Source: CALLMM01 sp964429855 (GTDB lineage: Bacteria; Armatimonadota; Chthonomonadetes; Chthonomonadales; CAJBBX01). From it: a stretch of 64,000 bases of DNA. Within the stretch, counting starts at the first letter, position 1; every line of letters starts with the position of its first letter. The stretch is from NCBI GenBank assembly GCA_964429855.1, contig CAYSDM010000002.1:129507-193506 (forward strand), read 5' to 3'. The position numbers and the translations under genes were made by a program. The notes under the pieces are model-generated. The model worked only from the letters and a program-made list of their open reading frames with translations, made no database searches and was not told the DNA's origin. This document shows positions 7,460 through 15,429 of this stretch, piece by piece.

Positions 7460-8278
7460 ATGCGACGACAGGGATTTACACTGATCGAGCTTCTTGTCGT
7501 AATCGCTATTATCGCCATTCTTGCGGCGATCCTCTTCCCGGTCTTTGCTCAGGCGAGAGAGAGCGCGCGACAGACGACCTGTCTTGCCAATCTCAAGCAG
7601 ATCGGCCTGGCCGGCATGATGTACCTTCAGGACTACGATGAGACCTTCGTTCAGGTCGGAGGAACCATTGAGCAGCCCTGGCCCAGTCCGGATACCCGCC
7701 CGGATCAGATGCAGCGGCTGACCTCCAACGGCTTGAAGCCTGTTAACGGATGGTCGCTCAACCTGCTTCCGTACATCAAGAACCGCGAAATCTTCCAGTG
7801 CCCCTCGATGGATAAGACCTTTGCCGGCGGCAATGAGTGCGCCCCGTTTAACGGTCAACGTATGACCAACCACTACGCCTACAACTACTGGCTGGGCGCG
7901 GACGACACCTATCCCTTCGGCGACTACTATCAGCTTCCCGACGGAACCATCTTCGACCGGCCGATCAGCCAGGCGGCGGTGGATCAGCCCGCAAACACGA
8001 TTATGCACTTCCACTCCGGCTCCGTTCCGCCCTACGGCTTTAGCTGGGGCTGCGTCTATGTGACCATCGAACTGCCCGACTTTTACAACAAAATTCGCCC
8101 CCGCATCCGCCATAAGGACGGTGACAACATGGCTTTCGCGGATGGACACGCCAAGTGGTTCCAGATGAAGGAACAGGACTCCGGCGGACAGCGGCGCAAC
8201 ATTCAGATCTGGGCGTCGCGCGGGATGTGGATGTATCCTTACTATCCGGGCCGAACCGGCGGACTCCGGGTCTTCTAA
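7460..8278 (+). CDS. Prepilin-type N-terminal cleavage/methylation protein with H-x9-DG domain
   Basis: Type IV pilin/type II pseudopilin-like protein of the DUF1559-like group. The prepilin peptidase site is G/FTLIEL, followed by a hydrophobic helix and the recurrent QARESARQTTCLANLKQIG segment of Armatimonadota/Planctomycetes families. The C-terminus contains H(K...A)DG with nine residues between His and Asp-Gly, the H-x9-DG motif. GAAAGGAG precedes the ATG. It is expected to be processed by PilD and displayed on or through the envelope; the cargo role is unknown. A strong terminator follows. Upstream is a Pho-box-like array. Confidence 0.92.
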   Translation: MRRQGFTLIELLVVIAIIAILAAILFPVFAQARESARQTTCLANLKQIGLAGMMYLQDYDETFVQVGGTIEQPWPSPDTRPDQMQRLTSNGLKPVNGWSLNLLPYIKNREIFQCPSMDKTFAGGNECAPFNGQRMTNHYAYNYWLGADDTYPFGDYYQLPDGTIFDRPISQAAVDQPANTIMHFHSGSVPPYGFSWGCVYVTIELPDFYNKIRPRIRHKDGDNMAFADGHAKWFQMKEQDSGGQRRNIQIWASRGMWMYPYYPGRTGGLRVF

Positions 8279-8296
8279 AGCGGTCCGGTTTACATA

Positions 8297-8332
8297 CGGG
8301 GCGGGGGCTTTCTCCGCCCCGCCCTCTTTTTT
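8297..8332 (+). terminator. Rho-independent terminator after the first prepilin-like gene
   Basis: CGGGGCGG (8297-8304) pairs with CCGCCCCG (8314-8321), followed by a T-rich run ending 8332. It separates the prepilin-like gene from the phosphoesterase gene; 8333-8494 holds no recognised gene or promoter. Confidence 0.85.
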
Positions 8333-8494
8333 ACACCATCGCTCCTCAGAGTCCTGTCTTCACGGAAGATCCTTCTCGCGTCACACGATTGGGAAGGAGG
8401 CTTGCTGCGCCGCGTGGAACAGAGAGAGACTATTTCGATCCTGTTTCCGCCCGCAGACGCGCACCGCTCTTTTCCTTCTGTTCAGGAGACCGTC

Positions 8495-11065
8495 ATGAAA
8501 ACCTTCCTGCTGCTTGTGAGTCTCAGCGTTCTGACTCTTCTTCCCGTCAATCGAAAGCCCGTGCAGGTCGGGCAGATTCCGGATGGAGGCTATCTTGTCC
8601 CGACACAGCAGACGATACGTCCTGCCGGTGTCGCGGTCTCGTTCCTCGGACGCCCGGTAGACCTGATTCTCTCCCCCGACGGCAAAACCGTCTATGTCAA
8701 GGACAATCGCGGACTGGTCGTCATTGACGCAGAGACATGGAAAATTCGACAGGAGCTTAAGTACCCGGAGGGCGGCAGTTCGATGCACGGGCTGGCGGTC
8801 TCCCGCGATGGCATGCGCCTGTATGCGACCACTGCGCAGGACATGCTCTGGGAGGCAAAAGCGGAGACGGGTGGCGCGCTGGCATGGGGACGGAAGATAG
8901 CGCTGCCGGGCCCTGGAGGGAGAGGGGCGTCGCACGCCTGCGGGATAGCCTTTTCGCCGGATGAGAGCCGCCTCTATGTCTGCCTTTCCATCAAGAACAG
9001 TCTGGGCGTGGTGGATCTATCTGAAGGCAGGCTGGTCCGCGAGATACCCGTCGGCGTGGCTCCGTTCGATGTGGTTTTGAGCCGCGATGGGAAGACCGCC
9101 TACGTCTCTAACTGGGGAGGACGCCGCCCCAAAGCAGGCGAGCGCACGGCAAAATCTGCCGAAACCGATACGCTCGTAGATGAGCGGGGCGTTGCGTCCA
9201 GCGGAAGCGTCTCCTTCATTCAACTGGAGACCGGCACAGAGGAGGCGCAGATCGAGACAGGACTCCACCCCTCCGATCTGATCCTTAACGCAGACGGGTC
9301 GCGGCTCTATGTTGCCAACGCCAACACGGATACCGTGAGCGTAATTGACACGCATGCGGCGCGGCAGACAGAGGTGATCCGAGTTCGTCCCGACGCCTCC
9401 CTGCCGTTTGGAAGTATGCCCAACGCGCTAGCTCTCAGCGCGGATGAGAAGACGCTCTTCGCGGCGGTCGGCGGGAACAATGCGGTGGCGATGATCTCCC
9501 TTCGTGACGGGGGCAGCGTGGTGCAAGGATTTATTCCCGCCGGATGGTATCCGGGCGCGGTCGCGACAGATGGGAAGCGGCTCTATGTTGCCAATATCAA
9601 AGGCGTGGGTTCGCGCACAAAAGACCCGCAGAGGCGCGGCTGGCAGGTCTACTGGTACACCGGCACGGTAAACCGCGTCGAAATCCCCTCCCCGGAGACC
9701 CTCCGCCGTTATACCGCGCAGGTGCGCGCCGATGGGCGCGTGCCGCAGATGCTTCGCGCCTGGGAGAAACGGCGCAGCGGCAGAAAGCCGGTTCCGATCC
9801 CGGAACGCGCCGGAGAGCCTTCGGTCTTTGAGCACGTCGTCTATATCATCAAAGAGAACCGCACCTACGATCAGGTTTTTGGCGACCTGCCGCAGGGCAA
9901 CGGCGACCCGCAGCTGTGTATCTTCGGGCGCGAGGTGACGCCCAATCATCACGCGCTGGCAGAACAGTTCGTCCTGCTGGACAACTACTACTGCAACGGC
10001 GTGCTGTCGGCGGACGGGCACTCCTGGGCGACTGAAGGAAACGTCACCGACCATCTGGAGAAGTCTTTCGGAGGCTTCACCCGCAGCTACACTTTCGGCG
10101 ATGATCCCCTCACCTACTCCTCCAGCGGCTTCATCTGGGATAACGCGCTGGCAGCCGGTCTCTCCTTCCGCAACTACGGCGAGATGGACTATGCCGAACC
10201 GATTCCCGCCAACGCGACCTTCAAAGATATCTATACCGACTTTGTGCAGAAGACCGGAAAGATACGATTCTCGCAGAAGATCGGTATCGAGAACCTGAAC
10301 CGCTATAGCTGCCCGGACTATCCCGGCTGGAATATGCGAATCCCGGATGTCCTGCGCGCCGACCGATTCTTAAAGGAGCTGGCGGAGTACGAGAAGAACG
10401 GCAATCTCCCCCACTTTATCATCCTCTATCTGCCGCAGGATCACGCCTCCGGGACGACGCCGGGAATGCCCACGCCGCGCGCGCATGTCGCCGATAACGA
10501 TCTTGCGCTGGGGCGCGTGGTGGAAGCCCTCTCGAAGAGCCGATTCTGGCCCAGAACCTGCATCTTCGTGAATGAGGACGACCCGCAGGACGGATTTGAC
10601 CATGTGGACGGGCATCGCTCGCTCTGTCTGGTAATCAGCCCCTACACCCGACGAAAAGCGGTTGTCAGTGAGTTCTACAATCAGACCTCCGTGCTGCACA
10701 CCATGCAGCGCATCCTCGGTCTACGCGCCATGAATCAGATGGACGGCGCGGCAAGCCTGATGACCGCCTGCTTCACCGACAAGCCCGACTTCACCCCCTA
10801 CACCTGCCTGCCCAACCGCGTTCCGCTGGACGAGTTAAACCCGCCCCTCTCCTCGTTGCGCGGCAAACAGCGTTACTGGGCGCAGAAGAGTCAGGAGATT
10901 CCCTGGCACATCGTGGACGGCGCGCAGGAAGATACACTCAACCGCATTCTGTGGCACGCCGTTCGGGGCGTGGACGCCCCCTATCCGTCGCAGTATGCGG
11001 GAGCGCATGGACAGGGACTGAAGGCGCTGCGGCTAAAACTGAGTCCCCTACAGACAGAGGACTGA
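8495..11065 (+). CDS. Secreted beta-propeller (YncE-like) plus phosphoesterase-family protein
   Basis: About 856 residues. A hydrophobic N-terminus (MKTFLLLVSLSVLTLLPV) suggests export. Residues from about 40 to 430 contain at least seven repeats of the type LSPDGKTVYV / LNADGSRLYVAN, a YncE-like seven-bladed propeller. From FEHVVYIIKENRTYDQVFG onwards is a PF04185 phosphoesterase domain (alkaline-phosphatase superfamily, with phospholipase C and acid phosphatase members). Metal-site segments are ENRTYD, SADGHSWA and EDDPQDGFDHVDGHR. CAGGAG precedes the chosen ATG. It probably hydrolyses extracellular phosphate esters. Placement between two Pho-box-like promoters fits phosphate scavenging, though a terminator precedes it. 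Confidence 0.9.
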   Translation: MKTFLLLVSLSVLTLLPVNRKPVQVGQIPDGGYLVPTQQTIRPAGVAVSFLGRPVDLILSPDGKTVYVKDNRGLVVIDAETWKIRQELKYPEGGSSMHGLAVSRDGMRLYATTAQDMLWEAKAETGGALAWGRKIALPGPGGRGASHACGIAFSPDESRLYVCLSIKNSLGVVDLSEGRLVREIPVGVAPFDVVLSRDGKTAYVSNWGGRRPKAGERTAKSAETDTLVDERGVASSGSVSFIQLETGTEEAQIETGLHPSDLILNADGSRLYVANANTDTVSVIDTHAARQTEVIRVRPDASLPFGSMPNALALSADEKTLFAAVGGNNAVAMISLRDGGSVVQGFIPAGWYPGAVATDGKRLYVANIKGVGSRTKDPQRRGWQVYWYTGTVNRVEIPSPETLRRYTAQVRADGRVPQMLRAWEKRRSGRKPVPIPERAGEPSVFEHVVYIIKENRTYDQVFGDLPQGNGDPQLCIFGREVTPNHHALAEQFVLLDNYYCNGVLSADGHSWATEGNVTDHLEKSFGGFTRSYTFGDDPLTYSSSGFIWDNALAAGLSFRNYGEMDYAEPIPANATFKDIYTDFVQKTGKIRFSQKIGIENLNRYSCPDYPGWNMRIPDVLRADRFLKELAEYEKNGNLPHFIILYLPQDHASGTTPGMPTPRAHVADNDLALGRVVEALSKSRFWPRTCIFVNEDDPQDGFDHVDGHRSLCLVISPYTRRKAVVSEFYNQTSVLHTMQRILGLRAMNQMDGAASLMTACFTDKPDFTPYTCLPNRVPLDELNPPLSSLRGKQRYWAQKSQEIPWHIVDGAQEDTLNRILWHAVRGVDAPYPSQYAGAHGQGLKALRLKLSPLQTED

Positions 11066-11101
11066 TATCCTCACAATAGGGCTGTCTCTCCTCTCCTCGA
11101 T

Positions 11102-11131
11102 CCTGCGCGCCGACGCGCGTCGGCGCGCAGG
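11102..11131. terminator. 30-nt perfect palindrome after the phosphoesterase gene
   Basis: CCTGCGCGCCGACG (11102-11115), CG, then its exact complement (11118-11131). It would form a 14-bp stem in RNA. There is no U-tract; it ends 7 nt before the next Pho-box-like array, so terminator or insulator are both possible. Confidence 0.55.
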
Positions 11132-11137
11132 TCTCGC

Positions 11138-11191
11138 TTAACAGCAATTTAATTCGCATTTAATCTAAACTTAACCAACTGCCTATATAAT
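11138..11191 (+). promoter_or_regulatory. Second Pho-box-like array (4 units, 11-nt period) with -10 box
   Basis: TTAAC (11138), TTAAT (11149), TTAAT (11160) and TTAAC (11171), each preceded by C or T, are spaced exactly 11 nt. TATAAT lies at 11186-11191, 15 nt from the start of the last unit. Architecture is almost identical to the array upstream of the first prepilin-like gene. The downstream leader to the start codon at 11331 is about 130 nt. Confidence 0.7.
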
Positions 11192-11330
11192 CTGCATCAG
11201 GACTCTGTGTTACGGGCTGATTGCGTAGCTCAGAACCGGCAGTGCCTGGAAGAGATGAACAGGTTCTCATAGACACTTCCATATCCATTGCACGCCACTC
11301 CTCAACCTACATTTACCAACGGAGAGACAC

Positions 11331-12209
11331 ATGAAACATGCGAAAGGCGCCTCCCATCGCGCATTTACGCTCATCGAACTTCTTGTCGTTATAGCGATTA
11401 TCGCCATTCTAGCGGCGATACTTTTCCCCGTCTTCTCGCAGGCGCGGGAAAAAGCTCGCCAGACCGGTTGTCTGTCCAACGCCAAGCAGATCGGCACCGC
11501 CATTCAGATGTACACACAAGACTACGACGAGATGATCGTGCGCAATGCCTACGCTGATCCCCCCCGCGTAGCAGAGGGACCTCACTTCGTAGACTGTTCG
11601 ACGCCTCGCTGGATGGACGTTATCCAGCCCTATGTCAAGAACATTCAGCTGTTCAACTGTCCTAGCGATCCCTTCTCTAATATCACCGGAATCCTGGTGA
11701 CCGGGCAGTCGCACACGCTGGCAGGCAACAAGCGCTACGTCTTCCAACCCTACTCGCCGGACGGCATGCAGGTCTTCCGTGAAGCAGACTGTGGAGACGC
11801 ATTCGGACAGACGAACGTCGGCCGACGATTCGGCAGCTACGCCATCAACAATATGTACTATGCGGCGGGCGATCCCTTTACGCCTCCCAACAACATGCCT
11901 CTGGCTGCTATCGCCTTGCCGGCAGACACCGTTCTGATCGCCGAGACGCAGGGATACGGACAGAGCGCCGACTTCTACCGCCGCGACCCGCTAGACCCGC
12001 AACCGACCACGCCCAACGAGACCTTCCCCTTCCCGGCTCTGTTGAATCGACGCAACAATGGAGCTATTCTGGGACGACACATGAAACTGAGCAATGTAGT
12101 CTGGTGTGACGGTCATGCCAAAGCAATGCGCCTGGAGAGTCTGGGTGAGATCCACGCGGTGGCAGGCTACACAAACGTCATGCATCGCTTCACCATTGAA
12201 GAAGACTAG
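11331..12209 (+). CDS. Prepilin-type N-terminal cleavage/methylation protein with H-x9-DG domain (second copy)
   Basis: About 292 residues. Basic N-terminus ending in A/FTLIELLVV-type prepilin helix, then QAREKARQTGCLSNAKQIG. The C-terminal H-x9-DG motif is H(MKLSNVVWC)DG. Same family as the protein at 7.5 kb but divergent in the middle, so not a recent tandem duplicate. GGAGAG precedes the ATG. It is preceded by a Pho-box-like array and followed by a clear terminator, so it is a single-gene unit. Role unknown; pseudopilin-type export or surface display is inferred. Confidence 0.92.
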   Translation: MKHAKGASHRAFTLIELLVVIAIIAILAAILFPVFSQAREKARQTGCLSNAKQIGTAIQMYTQDYDEMIVRNAYADPPRVAEGPHFVDCSTPRWMDVIQPYVKNIQLFNCPSDPFSNITGILVTGQSHTLAGNKRYVFQPYSPDGMQVFREADCGDAFGQTNVGRRFGSYAINNMYYAAGDPFTPPNNMPLAAIALPADTVLIAETQGYGQSADFYRRDPLDPQPTTPNETFPFPALLNRRNNGAILGRHMKLSNVVWCDGHAKAMRLESLGEIHAVAGYTNVMHRFTIEED

Positions 12210-12231
12210 ACTCCTCTTTTTCCTGATCAGC

Positions 12232-12261
12232 AGCGCCCGTCGTCAAGGGCGCTTTCTTTTT
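12232..12261 (+). terminator. Rho-independent terminator
   Basis: AGCGCCC (12232-12238), 8-nt loop, GGGCGCT (12247-12253) and a T-rich tail, directly after the second prepilin-like gene. Confidence 0.85.
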
Positions 12262-12308
12262 GACTCCCGTGATTCTGTGCAACGATCGTCAGACAGTATC
12301 GGGCGTGA

Positions 12309-12337
12309 TTGACAATACAACGGCAGGGAAGTATACT
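12309..12337 (+). promoter_or_regulatory. Consensus sigma-70 promoter for murA-mreB
   Basis: TTGACA (12309-12314), 17-nt spacer, TATACT (12332-12337). It is the best match to the vegetative consensus seen in the window, about 86 nt before the murA start. Confidence 0.8.
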
Positions 12338-12422
12338 TTTCCACAGGCAATTATCACAGTATACGGGTATCATAGTAACCTGGCAGCTTTTCCGAATATG
12401 CCAGGAGGGAGGGCGCGCTTCT

Positions 12423-13685
12423 TTGGAAAAGATAATCATCTACGGCGGCAAACCGCTGTCGGGCCGAGTCCGCACGAGCGGCAGCAAGAACGCCACGCTG
12501 GCGATCATGGCGGGAGCCGTTCTTGCGGAGGGAAAAGTTACCCTGCACAATGTGCCGCGCATCGGTGACACGCTGACTATGGTCGAACTACTCAACGGAC
12601 TGGGCGCAGCGACGCACTTCTCGGATAGAAATACCGTCATCATAGACTCAACCCATATTCACTGTCTGGAGGCTCCGTATGAACTGGTTCGAAAGATGCG
12701 AGCCTCCTTTTGCGTACTCGGTCCGCTTCTGGCGCGTTTCGGTTATGCGCGTGTGCCGGTTCCCGGCGGATGCGACATCGGAACCCGCCCGGTAAACTTC
12801 CATATTGACGGATTGAAGCGTCTGGGCGCAAATATCCATGTCGAGCATGGTGTCTATTCCGCGGAGTCGCGTCATCTTCGCGGCGCCAATATCTATCTGG
12901 ACTTTCAGAGCGCGGGAGCCACCCAGCACCTGATGACCGCCGCCTGCCTGGTTCCCGGCACGACCATCATCGAAAACTGCGCCACCGAGCCGGAGATTGT
13001 GGATCTGGCCAACTTTCTGAAAACCCTCGGCGCACAGATTGAAGGGGCGGGAACCGGCTCCATCACCATTCACGGCGTAGATCGGTTGAACGGCGGGGAG
13101 TACAGCATTATCCCGGATCGGCTGGAGGCGGGAACCTACGCCATCGCCGCTGCCATGACCGGCGGCGATATTCTGATCGAAAACGCCGTCGGCGAGCACC
13201 TGCGCCCGGTCATCAGCAAACTCGGCGAGGCGGGCGTGGAGGTGACCGAAGGCGCGGAGGGAATGCGCGTGCGGCGCGTCGGACGCCTGCAGCCGGTAGA
13301 CATCAAGACCATGCCACACCCCGGCTTCCCCACCGATCTTCAGCAGCCTTTCGGCGCGCTGCTTACCACGGCGGACGGAACCTCGGTCATCACGGAGACG
13401 GTCTACGAGAGCCGTTTCCGCTATGTCAATGAGATGAACCGTATGGGAGCCGACATCCGGGTAGAGGGACGCACCGCCGTGATTACGGGCGTGGAGCGTC
13501 TGACCGGCGCGCCCGTAACCGCGACCGACCTGCGCGCCGGCGCGGCTCTGATCTGCGCCGGAATGGCGGCGGAAGGCAGTACCGAGGTGTCGGGAATCGA
13601 GCATATTGATCGCGGCTACGAAAATATCGTCCATCGGCTGCAGGGACTGGGAGCGCAGATCGAGCGCAGCGCGCCGGAAGAGTAG
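12423..13685 (+). CDS. murA: UDP-N-acetylglucosamine 1-carboxyvinyltransferase
   Basis: First committed step of peptidoglycan synthesis: transfers enolpyruvate from PEP to UDP-GlcNAc in the cytosol. N-terminus EKIIIYGGKPLSG...SGSKNATLA is classical MurA, and the PEP-binding cysteine (Cys115 in E. coli) is kept in PGGCDIGTRPV. The start is TTG at 12423, preceded by AGGAGGGAGG, giving 420 residues, the usual length. An upstream in-frame ATG at 12309 overlaps the promoter. Its stop abuts the mreB start, so the two form an operon for wall synthesis. The retained Cys suggests fosfomycin sensitivity of the enzyme. Confidence 0.96.
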   Translation: MEKIIIYGGKPLSGRVRTSGSKNATLAIMAGAVLAEGKVTLHNVPRIGDTLTMVELLNGLGAATHFSDRNTVIIDSTHIHCLEAPYELVRKMRASFCVLGPLLARFGYARVPVPGGCDIGTRPVNFHIDGLKRLGANIHVEHGVYSAESRHLRGANIYLDFQSAGATQHLMTAACLVPGTTIIENCATEPEIVDLANFLKTLGAQIEGAGTGSITIHGVDRLNGGEYSIIPDRLEAGTYAIAAAMTGGDILIENAVGEHLRPVISKLGEAGVEVTEGAEGMRVRRVGRLQPVDIKTMPHPGFPTDLQQPFGALLTTADGTSVITETVYESRFRYVNEMNRMGADIRVEGRTAVITGVERLTGAPVTATDLRAGAALICAGMAAEGSTEVSGIEHIDRGYENIVHRLQGLGAQIERSAPEE

Positions 13686-13696
13686 TGAGGCGTTTG

Positions 13697-14722
13697 ATGT
13701 TCAGCTTAACCCCGGAACTGGGGATTGACCTCGGTACGGCGAATATTCTGGTCTATATGCGCGGCAAGGGGATCGTCTTGCGAGAGCCATCCGTAGTCGC
13801 GATGTCCACTTCCACCAAGAAGGTGCTGGCGGTCGGCGAAGAGGCGCGGATGATGATCGGGCGAACCCCCGGCAATATCGTCGCCATCCGCCCGATGTCC
13901 GAAGGCGTCATTGCTGACTACACCACCACCCAGCGTATGCTCGAACACCTGATCAACAAGGTGATCGGGCGTAAGCGCATCTTCAAGCCCCGTGTTCTGG
14001 TTTGCGTCCCCTCTGGCGTTACGAGCGTGGAGCGTCGCGCCGTGCTTCAGGCAGCGCGGGAGGCGGGCGCGGGAGAAGCCTACACCATTGAGGAGCCGAT
14101 GGCGGCTGCCATCGGCGCGGGCTTGCCGATCTCCAATCCCGGCGGGAACATGGTGGTGGATATCGGCGGCGGAACCACCGATATCGCCGTGATTTCGCTG
14201 GAGGGAATCTGTATATCCCGCAGCCTGCGGGTCGGCGGCAATAAGATGGACGAGGTGATTATGCGCCATATCAAGAGCGCGCATAACCTGATGATCGGTG
14301 ACCGCACCGCCGAAGAGATCAAGATCAAGATCGGCTCCGCCTATCCTTTGGACGAAGAGATGACGATGGATGTGCGCGGGCGCGATCTGGTCGCCGGACT
14401 GCCCCGCACAGTGCAGGTCACCTCGGTCGAGATACGCGAGGCGCTGGCGGAACCGGTGACGCAGATCGTGGAGCGCGTCAAGGCGGTGCTGGAGCAGACT
14501 CCTCCCGAACTCTCCGCCGACATTATCGAGCGCGGCGTCTGGCTTACGGGAGGCGGCGCGCTGCTGCGCGGTCTGGATAAGCTCCTCTCCGTCGCCACCG
14601 ATATTCCCGTGCATGTCGCGGAAGACCCGCTCTCCTGTGTCGCCATCGGGACGGGGCGCGCCCTGGAAGAGTTTCCCGCCATCCGACAGAGCGAGGCGCG
14701 ACAGATCGTCTCGGGCAGTTAA
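13697..14722 (+). CDS. mreB: Rod shape-determining actin homologue MreB
   Basis: Bacterial actin that organises lateral wall synthesis. N-terminus LGIDLGTANILVYMRGKGIVL carries the phosphate-1 loop, DIGGGTTDIAVISL the phosphate-2 loop, and LTGGGALLRGLDKLL the adenosine motif. ATG 13697 (MFSLTPELGIDLG) gives 341 residues, matching MreB, with GTGAGG upstream. A GTG at 13685 overlapping the murA stop is an alternative. No mreC/mreD follow, unlike many genomes. Confidence 0.96.
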   Translation: MFSLTPELGIDLGTANILVYMRGKGIVLREPSVVAMSTSTKKVLAVGEEARMMIGRTPGNIVAIRPMSEGVIADYTTTQRMLEHLINKVIGRKRIFKPRVLVCVPSGVTSVERRAVLQAAREAGAGEAYTIEEPMAAAIGAGLPISNPGGNMVVDIGGGTTDIAVISLEGICISRSLRVGGNKMDEVIMRHIKSAHNLMIGDRTAEEIKIKIGSAYPLDEEMTMDVRGRDLVAGLPRTVQVTSVEIREALAEPVTQIVERVKAVLEQTPPELSADIIERGVWLTGGGALLRGLDKLLSVATDIPVHVAEDPLSCVAIGTGRALEEFPAIRQSEARQIVSGS

Positions 14723-14762
14723 CACGGCATCAAGCAAAGCAGGGTTCAGGAAAGGATTTTTC

Positions 14763-15413
14763 ATGCGGTTTGCGACCACTTTTGCCCTGATGGGAACGGG
14801 GCTTTTCTTCTGCCTGTCGGCGAACGCGCAGACCTTGCGCGATGTTCCGAACAGTCACTGGGCGCGCCCGGCGGTCACAGAGGTGGTGCGCCTGAAGATC
14901 ATGGAGGCTCCAGGAGGCCGTTTCGACGGAACTCGCCCGGTGACGCGCCGGGAACTGATCGTCACTCTGGAGCGGATGGCGAAGTCGCTGGAAGCCGGAC
15001 AGTGGAAGAAGACCGGCGCGCCCCGCGTCAACGAGAAGATCAAGGCGAAAAGCTGGCGAGATCGTCCGGTGACCCGGTATGAACTGGCGGCGGTCATCTA
15101 CCGGCTCGCGCTGTATTCAGCGCCGGGACTTCCGAAGGCAACCGGCAAGGTCTACAATACCTCTGAAGCGATGCCGTCCCCGGTCACGTTGACAGGCGTG
15201 CCGCGCAGCGATCCCTCTTTTGCCTCGCTGGACTTTCTGGCGAAGAACCGTATGATCTGGCCCGGCTCGCCCCTGCTCAAACCGGGATCGCAGCCGGTCA
15301 CCGGCGCGCAGACCTCTCTGGCGTTGTCGCAGATGATAAGCGGCTTGAATGCCCGCCTGACCGATGAGCCGCAGAATCGCGAGGAGATCGGTCCGCCCCC
15401 GCGACACCGCTAA
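14763..15413 (+). CDS. Exported protein with S-layer homology-like domains
   Basis: Signal peptide MRFATTFALMGTGLFFCLSANAQ followed by an SLH-type segment LRDVPNSHWARPAVTEVVR...RPVTRRELIVTLERM. A weaker second copy lies around RPVTRYELAAVIYRL and a third around DPSFASLDFLAKNRM. SLH domains bind pyruvylated wall polymers or act as periplasmic anchors of outer-membrane proteins in diderms. AGGAAAGGA precedes the ATG. Located 40 nt after mreB. About 216 residues; no other domain seen. Confidence 0.8.
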   Translation: MRFATTFALMGTGLFFCLSANAQTLRDVPNSHWARPAVTEVVRLKIMEAPGGRFDGTRPVTRRELIVTLERMAKSLEAGQWKKTGAPRVNEKIKAKSWRDRPVTRYELAAVIYRLALYSAPGLPKATGKVYNTSEAMPSPVTLTGVPRSDPSFASLDFLAKNRMIWPGSPLLKPGSQPVTGAQTSLALSQMISGLNARLTDEPQNREEIGPPPRHR

Positions 15414-15429
15414 CCGGTAAGGAACCCCC

